Shown here: in pieces, positions 34,583-42,955 of the stretch
Layout: every line of letters starts with the position of its first letter
How positions within the stretch are numbered: position 1 is the stretch's first letter
Origin: an uncultured Collinsella sp.
Lineage (GTDB): Bacteria > Actinomycetota > Coriobacteriia > Coriobacteriales > Coriobacteriaceae
Reading direction: 5' to 3'
DNA: 64,000 bases
Assembly (NCBI GenBank): GCA_958452935.1
Contig: CAUDVX010000002.1
Location: 1-64,000, forward strand
Notes under the pieces: model-generated
Databases searched by the model: none
The model's input: only the letters and a program-made list of their open reading frames with translations
Told to the model about the DNA's origin: nothing
Position numbers and translations under genes: made by a program

Positions 34583-36040
34583 ATGGACTACAAGATTACC
34601 GGCTACGAGCCCGCCCAGCTGTTCCATTTCTTTGAGGAGGTCAGCGCGATCCCCCGTGGGTCTGGCAACGAGAAGGGCATCAGCGATTTCCTGGTCGCGT
34701 TTGCCAAGGAGCGCGGTCTCGATGTGTATCAGGACGAGGTCTACAACGTTATCATTCGCAAGCCCGCATCTGCCGGTGCCGAGAATGCCCCGACCGTGAT
34801 GCTGCAGGGCCACATCGACATGGTGTGCGACAAGCTGGGCTCCGTTGAGCACGACTTTACGACTGATGGTATCGACCTGGTCGTCAAGGACGGCGTCCTC
34901 ACCGCTAACGGCACCACTCTGGGCGCCGACAACGGTATTGCCGTCGCTCTGATGCTCACTGTTCTCGATGACGATTCGATCGTTCACCCCGCCCTCGAGT
35001 GCGTGTTCACCACCGACGAGGAGACTGGCCTGGTCGGCGCCGAGACGCTCGACAAGTCCCAGATTAGCGCCCGCACCATGATTAACCTTGACTCCGAGGA
35101 AGAGGGCGTTGCCACCGTCAGCTGCGCCGGCGGCGTCGTCGTTACCTACACCTGCCCCATCGTGCGCGAGCACAAGACCGGTAGCACCCTCACGCTCGAC
35201 ATCTCCGGCCTGCTGGGCGGCCACTCCGGCAGCGATATCAACCTGGAGCGCGGCAACGGCAACCTCATCATGGCCCGCATCATCGACCGCCTGATGGTTG
35301 CCGGCGAGCCCGCCATCGTTAGCTTTAACGGCGGCACCAAGGACAACGCCATCAACCGTGAGTGCAAGGCTGTTCTGGTCTACGCCGACCACGCTGCCGC
35401 CGAGGCCGCGGCCCAGATCGCAAAGGGCATCATCGCCGACGTCACTGCCGAGCTCGAGGTCTTCGACCCCGGCTTTACCTGCACGGTTGAGATTGCCGAC
35501 AACACTGAGGTCGAGGCCATGGACGAGAAGTCCGCACTTGCCCTTATTCGCGCTCTGCGTCTTGCCCCCAACGGTGTGATCCGCCGCAACGTCGCCACCG
35601 ACGGCTCCGTCGAGGTTTCCTCCAACATCGGCGTGGTTGCCACCTCTGACGACGAGGTCAAGATCATGCTGTCCCCGCGCTCCTCGATCACCTCGCTGCA
35701 GAACGAGTTCAAGGACCGCCTGCAGACGCTGGCCGATGTTCTGGGCTTCGACGCCAAGTTTGAGTTCGAGTATCCCGGCTGGAGCTATGCCGAGCATTCG
35801 CCGGTCCGCGACGTCTTTGTCGAGAGCTATCGTGAGCTCTTTGGCTCCGAGCTGCGCATCGAGTCCATTCACGCCGGCCTTGAGTGCGGCCTGTTTGCCG
35901 AGGCCCTACACGGCCTGGACGCCATCGCCGTGGGCCCGACGCTCTCCGACGTCCACACCCCGGACGAGAGCATGGAGCTCGCTTCTGCCGAGCGCTTCTA
36001 CGAGCTGCTCATCGACGTCCTCAAGCGCCTCGCTGCGTAA
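34583..36040 (+). CDS. pepD: Aminoacyl-histidine dipeptidase (PepD/carnosinase type, M20 family)
   Basis: A 485-aa cytosolic zinc dipeptidase. Metal ligands and catalytic residues are in MLQGHIDMVCDK (about 76-87), TLGADNGIAVAL (about 112-123), FTTDEETGLVGAE (about 142-154) and GLECGLFAEAL. The order and spacing match PepD, which splits Xaa-His dipeptides and some other dipeptides. AAGGAGG precedes the ATG at 34583. A strong terminator follows. It is not obviously linked in function to its neighbours, a toxin-antitoxin pair and hipBA. Confidence 0.92.
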   Translation: MDYKITGYEPAQLFHFFEEVSAIPRGSGNEKGISDFLVAFAKERGLDVYQDEVYNVIIRKPASAGAENAPTVMLQGHIDMVCDKLGSVEHDFTTDGIDLVVKDGVLTANGTTLGADNGIAVALMLTVLDDDSIVHPALECVFTTDEETGLVGAETLDKSQISARTMINLDSEEEGVATVSCAGGVVVTYTCPIVREHKTGSTLTLDISGLLGGHSGSDINLERGNGNLIMARIIDRLMVAGEPAIVSFNGGTKDNAINRECKAVLVYADHAAAEAAAQIAKGIIADVTAELEVFDPGFTCTVEIADNTEVEAMDEKSALALIRALRLAPNGVIRRNVATDGSVEVSSNIGVVATSDDEVKIMLSPRSSITSLQNEFKDRLQTLADVLGFDAKFEFEYPGWSYAEHSPVRDVFVESYRELFGSELRIESIHAGLECGLFAEALHGLDAIAVGPTLSDVHTPDESMELASAERFYELLIDVLKRLAA

Positions 36041-36095
36041 AGGTTGCGCTAGCAGCAGTCCGAGCCACGTGCTAGCGGATTGCAAATGACATTAC

Positions 36096-36137
36096 GAGAG
36101 GGGGCACCCGGTCTTTGCGACAGGTGCCCCCTCTCTC
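36096..36137. terminator. Bidirectional terminator between pepD and hipA
   Basis: GAGAGGGGGCACC (36096-36108) pairs perfectly with GGTGCCCCCTCTC (36123-36135), followed by TCTTCTTTT. It separates pepD (+) from the convergent hipA (-). Confidence 0.85.
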
Positions 36138-36167
36138 TTCTTTTGGGAAATGGGAGATTACAGACAC

Positions 36168-37472
36168 CTAGCCCATATCCGCCTTGATGAGGTCGAGGGT
36201 GCGCTGGCAGTTTTCGCAGACGGGGCCGAGCATATGCTCGCGCAGGTCCGCCATGCCGGGCAGGTCGGCGTATTCGTTCATGACCTCTTCCATGCAAATG
36301 GGTACCTCGTAGGCGAGGTCCATCATGGTCGCAAAGCAAAACTTCTCGGATAGCCCGGCATCGGTGAGCGCCGCCTCCAGCGCGGGGTCGCCCATACCGT
36401 GGTATCGGCGGATAGCGCCTGGACCGATGCGCCCCACACGATTTTCGCCGCCAACGCTCATGGCGAGGCGCGCTCGGCGGCGCATGCGCTCATATGCCAA
36501 ACCCGACGCGACATCGTACATGGGTGCGAGCGCCGCGTTTGTGCCTTTGCCAAGGATGAGCGAGTAGTTTTTAGCGTGTGCGTCAGGCGCTCCGATAATG
36601 GCGTTATAGAACAACATATAGGTAAAAAGCACAAGATTCATGTGGTGGGGGACTGTGTTAATCAGTCGTTCTTGGATGTCTCGTGTAGTTGGTCCTCCGT
36701 CGGCGGTGTATTTCTGGCTTGGCAATACACCGAGCGCCTGGCAAAAGTCCTCCTGATGCAGCCTTTCGATATTTCCGCTGCTATTGACCATTCTGTCGTA
36801 CCGTTCAACGACGAGCGCGGCTTCGTCTTCAAATGTGCAATAGGAGACGTTGGCAGTTGGAATGCCAACACGCCGAGCCGTTTTCATGCAGACGAATTCG
36901 TTTAAGGCCTGATGTTTGAACCCAACGACACCATTTTTGAAGATATGGGTAGTGGGGGATGACCCTAGACATTCGCACCATTGGCCATCATGCCAAGCTA
37001 GTGCAAATTTGCCTTGATTGCCGCCCAGGGACCAGCTTTCGTTGGAGCCCATCCATGTCCTTCTTTCGTCATCGCGAATTGCTTTGAGCTTGTGAGCGAT
37101 TTGAGAATTGGTAAGCGGGCGGTATGCCGAGACCTTGCCGCGGGCGGCGTCTAATTGATCGGCTCGACAAAACTGAACGGCCCCCGCGCAGTCAAGACCG
37201 ATATGGCACAAGAGGGCGACGGGGTTGTTGGATGCAACATCATGATCGGTGGCAATAGCGCGACGCTGCTCTTGACTGTCGGGCAAAAGGCCAAATAGGA
37301 ACGGACGGACGATGTTATGGCCATACGTGCGATTGGAAAGCGGCATTGTTAGCGATAACGGTGCTCCGCGATAGGTTGGGGCGTATGCAAAGCTGCAGAG
37401 TCCATGCTCGTCTTGCCGGAGAGTGCCGGCGATTTCGCCACAAATGAGGGTCGCGAGTTCCATCTCTGCCAT
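36168..37472 (-). CDS. hipA: HipA-family serine/threonine kinase toxin
   Basis: A 434-aa protein with the HipA layout: an N-terminal subdomain (GEIAGTLRQDEHGLCSFAYA and PLSNRTYG), the middle FLFGLLPDSQEQRRA, and a kinase-like C-terminus. The ATP-binding lysine region is GGNQGKFALAW, the catalytic Asp motif is APDAHAKNYSLIL (about residue 305), and MYDVASGLAY carries the Mg-binding Asp. HipA phosphorylates a translation target such as GltX and causes growth arrest. It starts directly after the hipB stop codon (TAA-ATG). All catalytic motifs look intact. Confidence 0.85.
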   Translation of the reverse strand: MAEMELATLICGEIAGTLRQDEHGLCSFAYAPTYRGAPLSLTMPLSNRTYGHNIVRPFLFGLLPDSQEQRRAIATDHDVASNNPVALLCHIGLDCAGAVQFCRADQLDAARGKVSAYRPLTNSQIAHKLKAIRDDERRTWMGSNESWSLGGNQGKFALAWHDGQWCECLGSSPTTHIFKNGVVGFKHQALNEFVCMKTARRVGIPTANVSYCTFEDEAALVVERYDRMVNSSGNIERLHQEDFCQALGVLPSQKYTADGGPTTRDIQERLINTVPHHMNLVLFTYMLFYNAIIGAPDAHAKNYSLILGKGTNAALAPMYDVASGLAYERMRRRARLAMSVGGENRVGRIGPGAIRRYHGMGDPALEAALTDAGLSEKFCFATMMDLAYEVPICMEEVMNEYADLPGMADLREHMLGPVCENCQRTLDLIKADMG

Positions 37473-37904
37473 TTATTTCACAACCTTGCAGCCAAAGGAG
37501 AGGTTTGAAGTGCCGGAAAGGCCTTGCTCGGCTGCGATTTGGGCCAGCAAGGCACCATAGGAAGATGGCGTTCCTTGTCGAGTGGGTCGTCTGCCTACGC
37601 TTGGCTTTGGCAGGGTATTCGAGTTCTCGATAGGGAGGTTCACTATCGTCGTCGGATGTTCGGAGGGCGATGCGATGGAGTCGTTATCGCTTTGCGCGAA
37701 GAGACCTATGCCGAGTGCGTTAAAGACGGTCAGCAGCTTGTCGAGCCGAATACCCGTGGCATCTCCCAGCTCGAGCGATGCGAGCAGGCGCTCCGAAACA
37801 CCGGCTTTTTTGGCGAGGGTCGCACGGGTGAGACCCTGAGCCTCGCGTGCCTGGCGCACGTAGATGCCAGCTTGGCGCGGTGTGGTGATGGGAAGGGTAT
37901 CCAC
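37473..37904 (-). CDS. hipB: HipB-type helix-turn-helix antitoxin/repressor
   Basis: A 143-aa protein with a Cro/CI-type helix-turn-helix at about residues 9-65 (AGIYVRQAREAQGLTRATLA, KKAGVSERLLASLELGDATG, IRLDKLLTVFNALGIGLF). A longer, low-complexity C-terminal part (about 75-143) is unusual for HipB (about 90 aa). It precedes hipA on the same strand without a gap. The perfect 15-bp inverted repeat at 37920-37960, upstream of its start, is the likely operator for autorepression. Confidence 0.83.
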   Translation of the reverse strand: MDTLPITTPRQAGIYVRQAREAQGLTRATLAKKAGVSERLLASLELGDATGIRLDKLLTVFNALGIGLFAQSDNDSIASPSEHPTTIVNLPIENSNTLPKPSVGRRPTRQGTPSSYGALLAQIAAEQGLSGTSNLSFGCKVVK

Positions 37905-37919
37905 GGCGATCTCCTAACG

Positions 37920-37960
37920 TGCAGACTTTTGCATATCAGTATGACATGCAAAAGTCTGCA
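37920..37960. promoter_or_regulatory. 15-bp perfect inverted repeat upstream of hipB (operator candidate)
   Basis: TGCAGACTTTTGCAT (37920-37934) and ATGCAAAAGTCTGCA (37946-37960) are exact complements separated by 11 nt, beginning 16 nt before the hipB start. On the - strand the spacer and arms supply a TATGCAAAA-type AT-rich core that could include the -10 box. Confidence 0.7.
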
Positions 37961-37964
37961 TGAA

Positions 37965-37996
37965 AAGGCCTCATGCAAAACTCTGCATGAGGCCTT
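37965..37996 (-). terminator. Terminator downstream of mntP
   Basis: On the - strand AAGGCCTCATGCA pairs with TGCATGAGGCCTT around GAGTTT, followed by TTC. It separates mntP from hipBA. Part of its loop region (CTGCATG) resembles the adjacent hipB repeat. Confidence 0.8.
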
Positions 37997-38024
37997 GCCC
38001 GGACGTTTAGTTTTGAAGGGTGTT

Positions 38025-38604
38025 TTACAGCGCCAAAAAACCCAAGTGTTCCAGCAGAATCTTGAGGCCGATAAGGATGAGCACGACGCCGCCCACGATG
38101 GCGGCAGGCTTTTCGTAGCGCGCACCAAAGGTGTGGCCAATCGCCACACCGGCAACGGAGAAGATAAACGTTGTGACGCCGATAAGCGATACAGCGGGCA
38201 CGATGTCGACCGAGAGCGCGGCAAATGAGATGCCCACGGCTAGGGCGTCGATTGAGGTGGCGATAGCGAGGATTAGGTACTCGACCAGGTCAATCTTTTC
38301 GGCATCCTTGCCGTCGCCTTCATCCTCGTCCTCGGTAAAGGCCTCCCACAGCATTTTGCCGCCGATAAAGGCCAAAAAGGATAAAGGCGATCCAATGGTC
38401 TATGGGTCCGATGATGCCCATGAATTGACTGCCGAGCGCCCATCCGATTACGGGCATGCCAGCCTGAAAGCCGCCAAAGAACAGGCCGAGCACCACGGCG
38501 ACCTTAAGGTTGATCTTTTTCATGCCAAGGCCCTTGCAGATGGAAACGGCAAAGGCGTCCATCGAAAGGCCAATGGCGAGCAATACGAGCTCGGCGAGTC
38601 CCAT
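38025..38604 (-). pseudogene. mntP: Manganese efflux pump MntP, interrupted by a single-base frameshift
   Basis: The first part (start at 38604) reads MGLAELVLLAIGLSMDAFAV and continues through GMPVIGWALGSQFMGIIGPI and DHWIAFIL, typical MntP. The frame then shifts at a run of five A on the + strand (38374-38378). The remaining half, LAFIGGKMLWEAF, TSIDALAVGISFA and ARYEKPAAIVGGVVLILIG, lies in another - frame. Removing one base from the run restores an unbroken protein of about 192 aa with six spans and both conserved Asp-Ala segments. A Mn-sensing riboswitch upstream supports the assignment. It may be a true mutation, a phase-variable tract or a sequencing error. Confidence 0.85.
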
Positions 38605-38657
38605 GGCTTGGCTCCCTCTCTGCGGGCGGGCCCGCGTGTACCTCTTGAGGGAATAAC

Positions 38658-38795
38658 AAAAAAGACCCGTGGCGTACGCGTTGCGCGCACAGCCACGAGT
38701 CTCGTTCATTAAGGCAAGCCAGGCCGCATCGGCCAGTGTGTTGACTTACCGCGCCACCGGAGGCGAATCCGGTCACGCGACTACTCCCTCATTTA
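38658..38795 (-). ncRNA. yybP-ykoY (Mn2+) riboswitch
   Basis: On the - strand the conserved segments occur in order: GAGGGAGTAG (38781-38790), GTCAACACA near 38736-38744, GGCCTGGCTTGCC, and AATGAACGAGACTCG (about 38698-38712). The last runs into a terminator hairpin, GACTCGTGGC paired with GCCACGGGTC and followed by TTTTTT (38658-38701). Manganese binding would favour antitermination and switch on the efflux pump encoded downstream. Confidence 0.82.
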
Positions 38796-38950
38796 TGCGA
38801 ATCCAGATGCTACCACATAAGCAGCCCATTTGGGTTGGGCTCTCAGCTGTGTTCGCTCATTCTGTAAGCATCGGATTTCGCAAGCGCCGCGGGGACAAAC
38901 CGTGAGAAACTATTTAGCGTTTATGGAGCGTATACGATGGGAGCGATGCC

Positions 38951-40018
38951 TTGGATAAGAACGAGCTGCAAAAGCGTATGGAACAGGCCATCCGCCTGAC
39001 GGCACCTGGTCAGCCGATCCGCACCGCCCTCGACATGATCATCGCCGGTCACCTGGGCGCCCTTATCTGCGTCGGCGACACCGAAAACGTGCTCGCTGCC
39101 GGTAACGACGGCTTCCCGCTCAACATTTCGTTCACCTCGAACCGTCTGTTCGAGCTCTCCAAGATGGACGGTGCCATCGTCATCGACGGCGACCTCACCC
39201 AGATTCTGCGCGCCAACTTCCACCTCAATCCCGATCCCTCGCTTGCCACGAGCGAGACGGGCATGCGTCACCGCACCGCCGCTCGCATGTCGGTGCTCAC
39301 CGATGCCATCGTGATCTCGGTCTCGGCCCGTCGTGCCGTCGTTAACGTGTACGTTCACGGCAAGAGCTACGAGATCCAGCCCGTCACCACCATCATGAGC
39401 TCGGTCAACCAGCTCGTCGCCACGCTCCAGACTACCCGTCAGTCGCTCGATCGCTCCCTGCTGCGCCTGACGGCACTCGAGCTGGACGACTACGTCACGC
39501 TCGCCGACATCACTGGCATCTTCTCGAGCTTCGAGATCATGCAGCAGGCAAAGACCGAGCTTAAGGATTGCATCGTCAAGCTGGGCAACCAGGGCAAGCT
39601 CGTGCAGATGCAGCTCGAGCAGCTCGCCGGTTCCAGCATGGATACCGAATACGACCTGATGATCCGCGACTACGCGAGCGATTCCTCCGAGGCAAACGCC
39701 GAGAAGATTCGTGCAGAGCTCGCTCGCATGACGCCTAAGGACCTGTCCGACCCGCAGCACGTGGCGGCAGTTCTGGGCTATGACGACCTGGACGAGGACT
39801 CCGTCATGACGCCGCTGGGCCTGCGCACGCTTTCGCGCGTGTCCGTCGTGCGCGACGGCGTGGCCGAGAAGATCGTCGACGAGTACGGCTCGCTGCAGGA
39901 GCTCATGGACGACATTAGCGAGGATCCGGAGCGCCTGGGCGACTTTGGCGTCAACAACCCTGCCATTCTTGCGGACTCGCTGTACCGCATGAAGGGCACC
40001 AAACAGGGGAACGCATAA
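38951..40018 (+). CDS. disA: DNA integrity scanning diadenylate cyclase DisA
   Basis: A 355-aa enzyme making cyclic di-AMP. The DAC domain (about 1-145) carries the active-site motifs MDGAIVIDGD (about 74-83) and GMRHRTAARMS (about 105-115). A helical spine follows, and the C-terminal helix-hairpin-helix domain contains LRTLSRVSVVRDGVAEKIV and GSLQELMDDI. The TTG at 38951 is used, with GGGAG about 8 nt before it; an ATG at 38937 is out of frame. The ispD start overlaps its stop. DisA joins cell-wall and DNA-damage status through c-di-AMP. Confidence 0.93.
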   Translation: MDKNELQKRMEQAIRLTAPGQPIRTALDMIIAGHLGALICVGDTENVLAAGNDGFPLNISFTSNRLFELSKMDGAIVIDGDLTQILRANFHLNPDPSLATSETGMRHRTAARMSVLTDAIVISVSARRAVVNVYVHGKSYEIQPVTTIMSSVNQLVATLQTTRQSLDRSLLRLTALELDDYVTLADITGIFSSFEIMQQAKTELKDCIVKLGNQGKLVQMQLEQLAGSSMDTEYDLMIRDYASDSSEANAEKIRAELARMTPKDLSDPQHVAAVLGYDDLDEDSVMTPLGLRTLSRVSVVRDGVAEKIVDEYGSLQELMDDISEDPERLGDFGVNNPAILADSLYRMKGTKQGNA

Positions 40019-40746
40019 TGGCGCCCGTATGCGCCGTGGTCGTTGCCGGTGGCAGCGGCCAGCGCTTTGGTAATCCTGGTGGCAAGCAGCTCGTCAATGT
40101 AGCGGGCCGTCCGCTCATGAGCTGGTCCATCCGCGCGTTCGATCGGAGCGACAAGGTCGGCCACATCGTGGTGGTGTGTCCTGCCGAGCGCCGTGCCGAG
40201 ATGCGCCGCCTTGCCATCGACCCGTTTGACTATGACACGCCCATCAGCTTTGCCGATGCCGGCGATACCCGTCAGGATTCCACCCGTGCCGGCGTGCATG
40301 CGGCTCCGGCGGGCTTTGAATACGTTGCCATTCACGATGGCGCTCGTCCGCTCATTACGACCGAGGCCATCGACCACGCTATCGACGTGCTCATGGGCGA
40401 CCGCTCGCTCGACGGTGTCGTGTGCGGTCAGCCCGCGATCGACACGCTCAAGATCGTCGACGGCGATAATATCGTCGAGACGCCGCCGCGCGAGCTCTAT
40501 TGGGCCGCGCAGACGCCGCAGATCTTTAGCGTCGACGCGATGAAGCGTGCCCATGCCGCGGCGATTGCCGAGGGTTTTATCGGTACCGACGATTCATCGC
40601 TGGTCGAGCGCATGGGCGGGCGCGTCCGCTGTGTCCAGAGCCCGCGCGATAACCTTAAGGTGACGGTGCCCGAGGACCTGCGTCCCGTAACCGCGATTCT
40701 GCTCGGCCGCATGGCCGAGGGAGAGGACCTTCCCCATGTTCAGTAA
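40018..40746 (+). CDS. ispD: 2-C-methyl-D-erythritol 4-phosphate cytidylyltransferase
   Basis: A 242-aa nucleotidyltransferase of the MEP isoprenoid pathway. It has VVAGGSGQRFGNPGGKQ near the N-terminus (CTP-binding), IHDGARPLIT (about 104-113) and YWAAQTPQIFS. The start overlaps the disA stop by one base, and its end overlaps the ispF start by 11 nt. Both overlaps indicate a single operon. The IspD-IspF pairing matches the commonly fused or adjacent arrangement. Confidence 0.95.
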   Translation: MAPVCAVVVAGGSGQRFGNPGGKQLVNVAGRPLMSWSIRAFDRSDKVGHIVVVCPAERRAEMRRLAIDPFDYDTPISFADAGDTRQDSTRAGVHAAPAGFEYVAIHDGARPLITTEAIDHAIDVLMGDRSLDGVVCGQPAIDTLKIVDGDNIVETPPRELYWAAQTPQIFSVDAMKRAHAAAIAEGFIGTDDSSLVERMGGRVRCVQSPRDNLKVTVPEDLRPVTAILLGRMAEGEDLPHVQ

Positions 40747-41230
40747 CCTGCGCATTGGCCACGGCTACGACGTCCACCGTTTGGTGGAGGGGCGTCGATG
40801 TATCATCGGCGGGGTCGACATTCCCTACGAGCGCGGCCTGCTGGGCCACTCGGATGCCGATGTGCTCGCGCACGCCTTGGCCGACGCCATTCTGGGCGCC
40901 TGCCGCGGGGGAGACATCGGCAAGCTATTCCCCGACACCGATCCTGCCTATGAGGGTGCCGATTCGATGGTGCTGCTCGCTCGCGTGATGGACTACGCGC
41001 GCGAGCTGGGCTTTGAGTTTGTCGATGCCGATTGCACCATTGCCTGTCAGCAACCCAAAATCACCCCGCACCGCGATGCCATGCGCGCCAACCTTGCCCA
41101 TGCCCTGGGCGTTGACGTCGAAAATGTGGGCGTCGCCGCCACCACGACCGAAAAGCTCGGTTGGGAAGGCCAGGGCGAGGGAATCGGCGCCTGGGCCGTC
41201 TGCCTGCTACAGAAAACCGTTAAGGAGTAA
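40736..41230 (+). CDS. ispF: 2-C-methyl-D-erythritol 2,4-cyclodiphosphate synthase
   Basis: A 164-aa enzyme closing the cyclodiphosphate ring in the MEP pathway. Zinc ligands are in RIGHGYDVHRLVEG (Asp and His, about 6-19) and LLGHSDADVLAHALADAILG. The CDP-binding region is SYSP-like in GKLFPDTDP and ATTTEKLGWEGQGEGI. It overlaps ispD and is followed 3 nt later by cysS. IspE of the same pathway is at 18.4 kb. Confidence 0.96.
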   Translation: MFSNLRIGHGYDVHRLVEGRRCIIGGVDIPYERGLLGHSDADVLAHALADAILGACRGGDIGKLFPDTDPAYEGADSMVLLARVMDYARELGFEFVDADCTIACQQPKITPHRDAMRANLAHALGVDVENVGVAATTTEKLGWEGQGEGIGAWAVCLLQKTVKE

Positions 41231-41233
41231 CGA

Positions 41234-42700
41234 ATGCGTATCTACAACAGCGCTACCCATAAAAAGGAAGAGTTCCAGCCCATCGAGTCCGGCAAGGTCC
41301 GCATGTACGTGTGCGGCCCCACGGTCTACGACAACATTCACATCGGCAATGCCCGCACGTTCATCAGCTTCGATGTGATTCGTCGCTGGCTCATCGCGAG
41401 CGGCTACGAGGTCACGTTCGCCCAGAACCTCACCGATGTCGATGACAAGATCATCAAGCGCGCCAACGAGCAGGGCCGTACGGCTGCCGAGGTCGCGACG
41501 GAGTTTTCCGACAAGTTCATCGGCGTCATGCGCGCCGCCAACGTGCTCGATCCCGATGTGCGCCCCCGCGCCACCAAGGAGATCGGCCCCATGATCGCCA
41601 TGATCAAGACGCTCATCGAGCAGGGCCACGCTTACGCCGCCGATAACGGCGACGTGTACTTTGCCGTGCGCAGCGATCCCAACTATGGCCAGGTCTCGGG
41701 CCGCAACATCGACGACCTTATGGTTGGCGCGCGCATCGAGGAGAACGAGGACAAGAACGACCCGCTCGACTTTGCCCTGTGGAAGGCCGCCAAGCCGGGC
41801 GAGCCCAGCTGGCCGAGCCCCTGGGGCGAGGGCCGTCCCGGTTGGCACACCGAGTGTGCCGCCATGGTGCACCGCTACCTGGGCACTCCGATTGACATCC
41901 ACGGCGGCGGCTCCGACCTTGCTTTCCCGCATCACGAGAACGAGTGCGCCCAGGCCACCTGCGCCTGGCACCAGGGCTTCTCCAACACCTGGATGCACAC
42001 GGGCATGCTGCTGGTAGACGGCGAGAAGATGTCCAAGTCGCTCGGCAACTTCTTTACGCTGGCCGAGGTCCTCGAGCAGCACTCCGCTGCCGCCCTGCGC
42101 CTGCTGATGCTGCAGACGAGCTATCGCTCGCCGCTCGACTTTTCTTGGGAGCGCCTGGAGGGTGCCGAGAACTCACTCACGCGTATCGCCGGTACGGTCG
42201 AGAACCTGCGCTGGGCCGCGAACCATGCGACGGCCGATGCCGATGCGGCTGCCGCCGAGGCATTTGCCGCCAAGGCCGCTGAGACTCGTGCTGCCTTTAA
42301 GGAGTGCATGGACGACGACTTTAACACCGCTGGTGCCATGGGTGCCGTCTTTGGCTTTGTGACCGAGTGCAACCAGTACTTGGAGCAGGCGGGCGACGCA
42401 GCCGACAAGGCCGCCGCGCTTGCCGCCGCCGACACGCTGGCCGAGCTGCTCGATACGCTTGGCATCGAGCTCCCCGAGCCCAAGGTCGAGCTGCCGCTGG
42501 GTCTGCTAGGCGTTGCCGCCGGCCTGGTCGCCTACACGGGCGACGACGTGGACGAGGCTGCTGCCAAGATTCTCGAGGCCCGCGCCGAGGCCCGCGCCGC
42601 CAAGAATTGGGATCTGGCCGATGCCATCCGCGACCAGCTCAAGGACCTGGGCCTTACCATTGAGGATACGGCCGCGGGCACTCGTATCAAATCTCTCTAA
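41234..42700 (+). CDS. cysS: Cysteinyl-tRNA synthetase
   Basis: A 488-aa class-I synthetase. The zinc-binding CGPTVYDNIHIGNARTF contains the HIGH-type motif HIGN (about residues 38-41), and the KMSKS loop reads KMSKSLGNFFTL (about 264-275). GGGSDLAFPHHENECAQ supplies further zinc and substrate residues. An alanine-rich linker follows (about 335-350). TAAGGAG precedes the ATG. Two tandem large palindromes fill the gap between cysS and rlmB. Confidence 0.96.
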   Translation: MRIYNSATHKKEEFQPIESGKVRMYVCGPTVYDNIHIGNARTFISFDVIRRWLIASGYEVTFAQNLTDVDDKIIKRANEQGRTAAEVATEFSDKFIGVMRAANVLDPDVRPRATKEIGPMIAMIKTLIEQGHAYAADNGDVYFAVRSDPNYGQVSGRNIDDLMVGARIEENEDKNDPLDFALWKAAKPGEPSWPSPWGEGRPGWHTECAAMVHRYLGTPIDIHGGGSDLAFPHHENECAQATCAWHQGFSNTWMHTGMLLVDGEKMSKSLGNFFTLAEVLEQHSAAALRLLMLQTSYRSPLDFSWERLEGAENSLTRIAGTVENLRWAANHATADADAAAAEAFAAKAAETRAAFKECMDDDFNTAGAMGAVFGFVTECNQYLEQAGDAADKAAALAAADTLAELLDTLGIELPEPKVELPLGLLGVAAGLVAYTGDDVDEAAAKILEARAEARAAKNWDLADAIRDQLKDLGLTIEDTAAGTRIKSL

Positions 42701-42707
42701 TCCCCGC

Positions 42708-42807
42708 GGGTTTCCCAAGCACCCGACCTTGCCGTTCAAACCGTCGCTCGCGTACTCAAGTACGCGTCGCTCCTCTTTCACGGCAATCTCGGGCACTTGG
42801 AAAACCC
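42708..42807 (+). repeat. Large structured palindrome, copy 1 (after cysS)
   Basis: A 100-bp element beginning 8 nt after the cysS stop. Outer arms GGGTTTCCCAAG and CTTGGAAAACCC pair, with the next segments CACCCGA and TCGGGCA. Then comes an ACCT/ATCT mismatch, a TGCCGT/ACGGCA stem, a large internal loop (TCAAACCGTCGCTC opposite GTCGCTCCTCTTTC), and a GCGTAC-TCAA-GTACGC tip. Three relatives are in this window. Confidence 0.85.
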
Positions 42808-42810
42808 GTA

Positions 42811-42913
42811 CCGACCGCCCGAGCCACGGCACCTTGCCTTTCAATCGTCGGGCATGACCTCAAGGTCTATGCTCTCCTCTTTCAAGGCAATCTGCCGCAC
42901 CTCGGGCGGTCGG
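42811..42913 (+). repeat. Large structured palindrome, copy 2 (before rlmB)
   Basis: A 103-bp element 3 nt after copy 1. The perfect 13-bp outer stem CCGACCGCCCGAG/CTCGGGCGGTCGG differs completely from copy 1. ACCT opposite ATCT, the TTGCC/GGCAA stem, pyrimidine-rich CTCCTCTTTCA on the right side and the GACC-TCAA-GGTC tip recur. It ends 43 nt before rlmB. Confidence 0.85.
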
Positions 42914-42955
42914 TCTATTTGTTTCGTTTGATAGTTGTATTTAGGAGGTCGCTTT

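Noticed and set aside
38320..38378. Programmed ribosomal frameshift in mntP
   Set aside because: The sequence is a simple T run on the coding strand without a clear slippery heptamer plus stimulatory structure, and homologues are made from a single frame; mutation or sequencing error is simpler.
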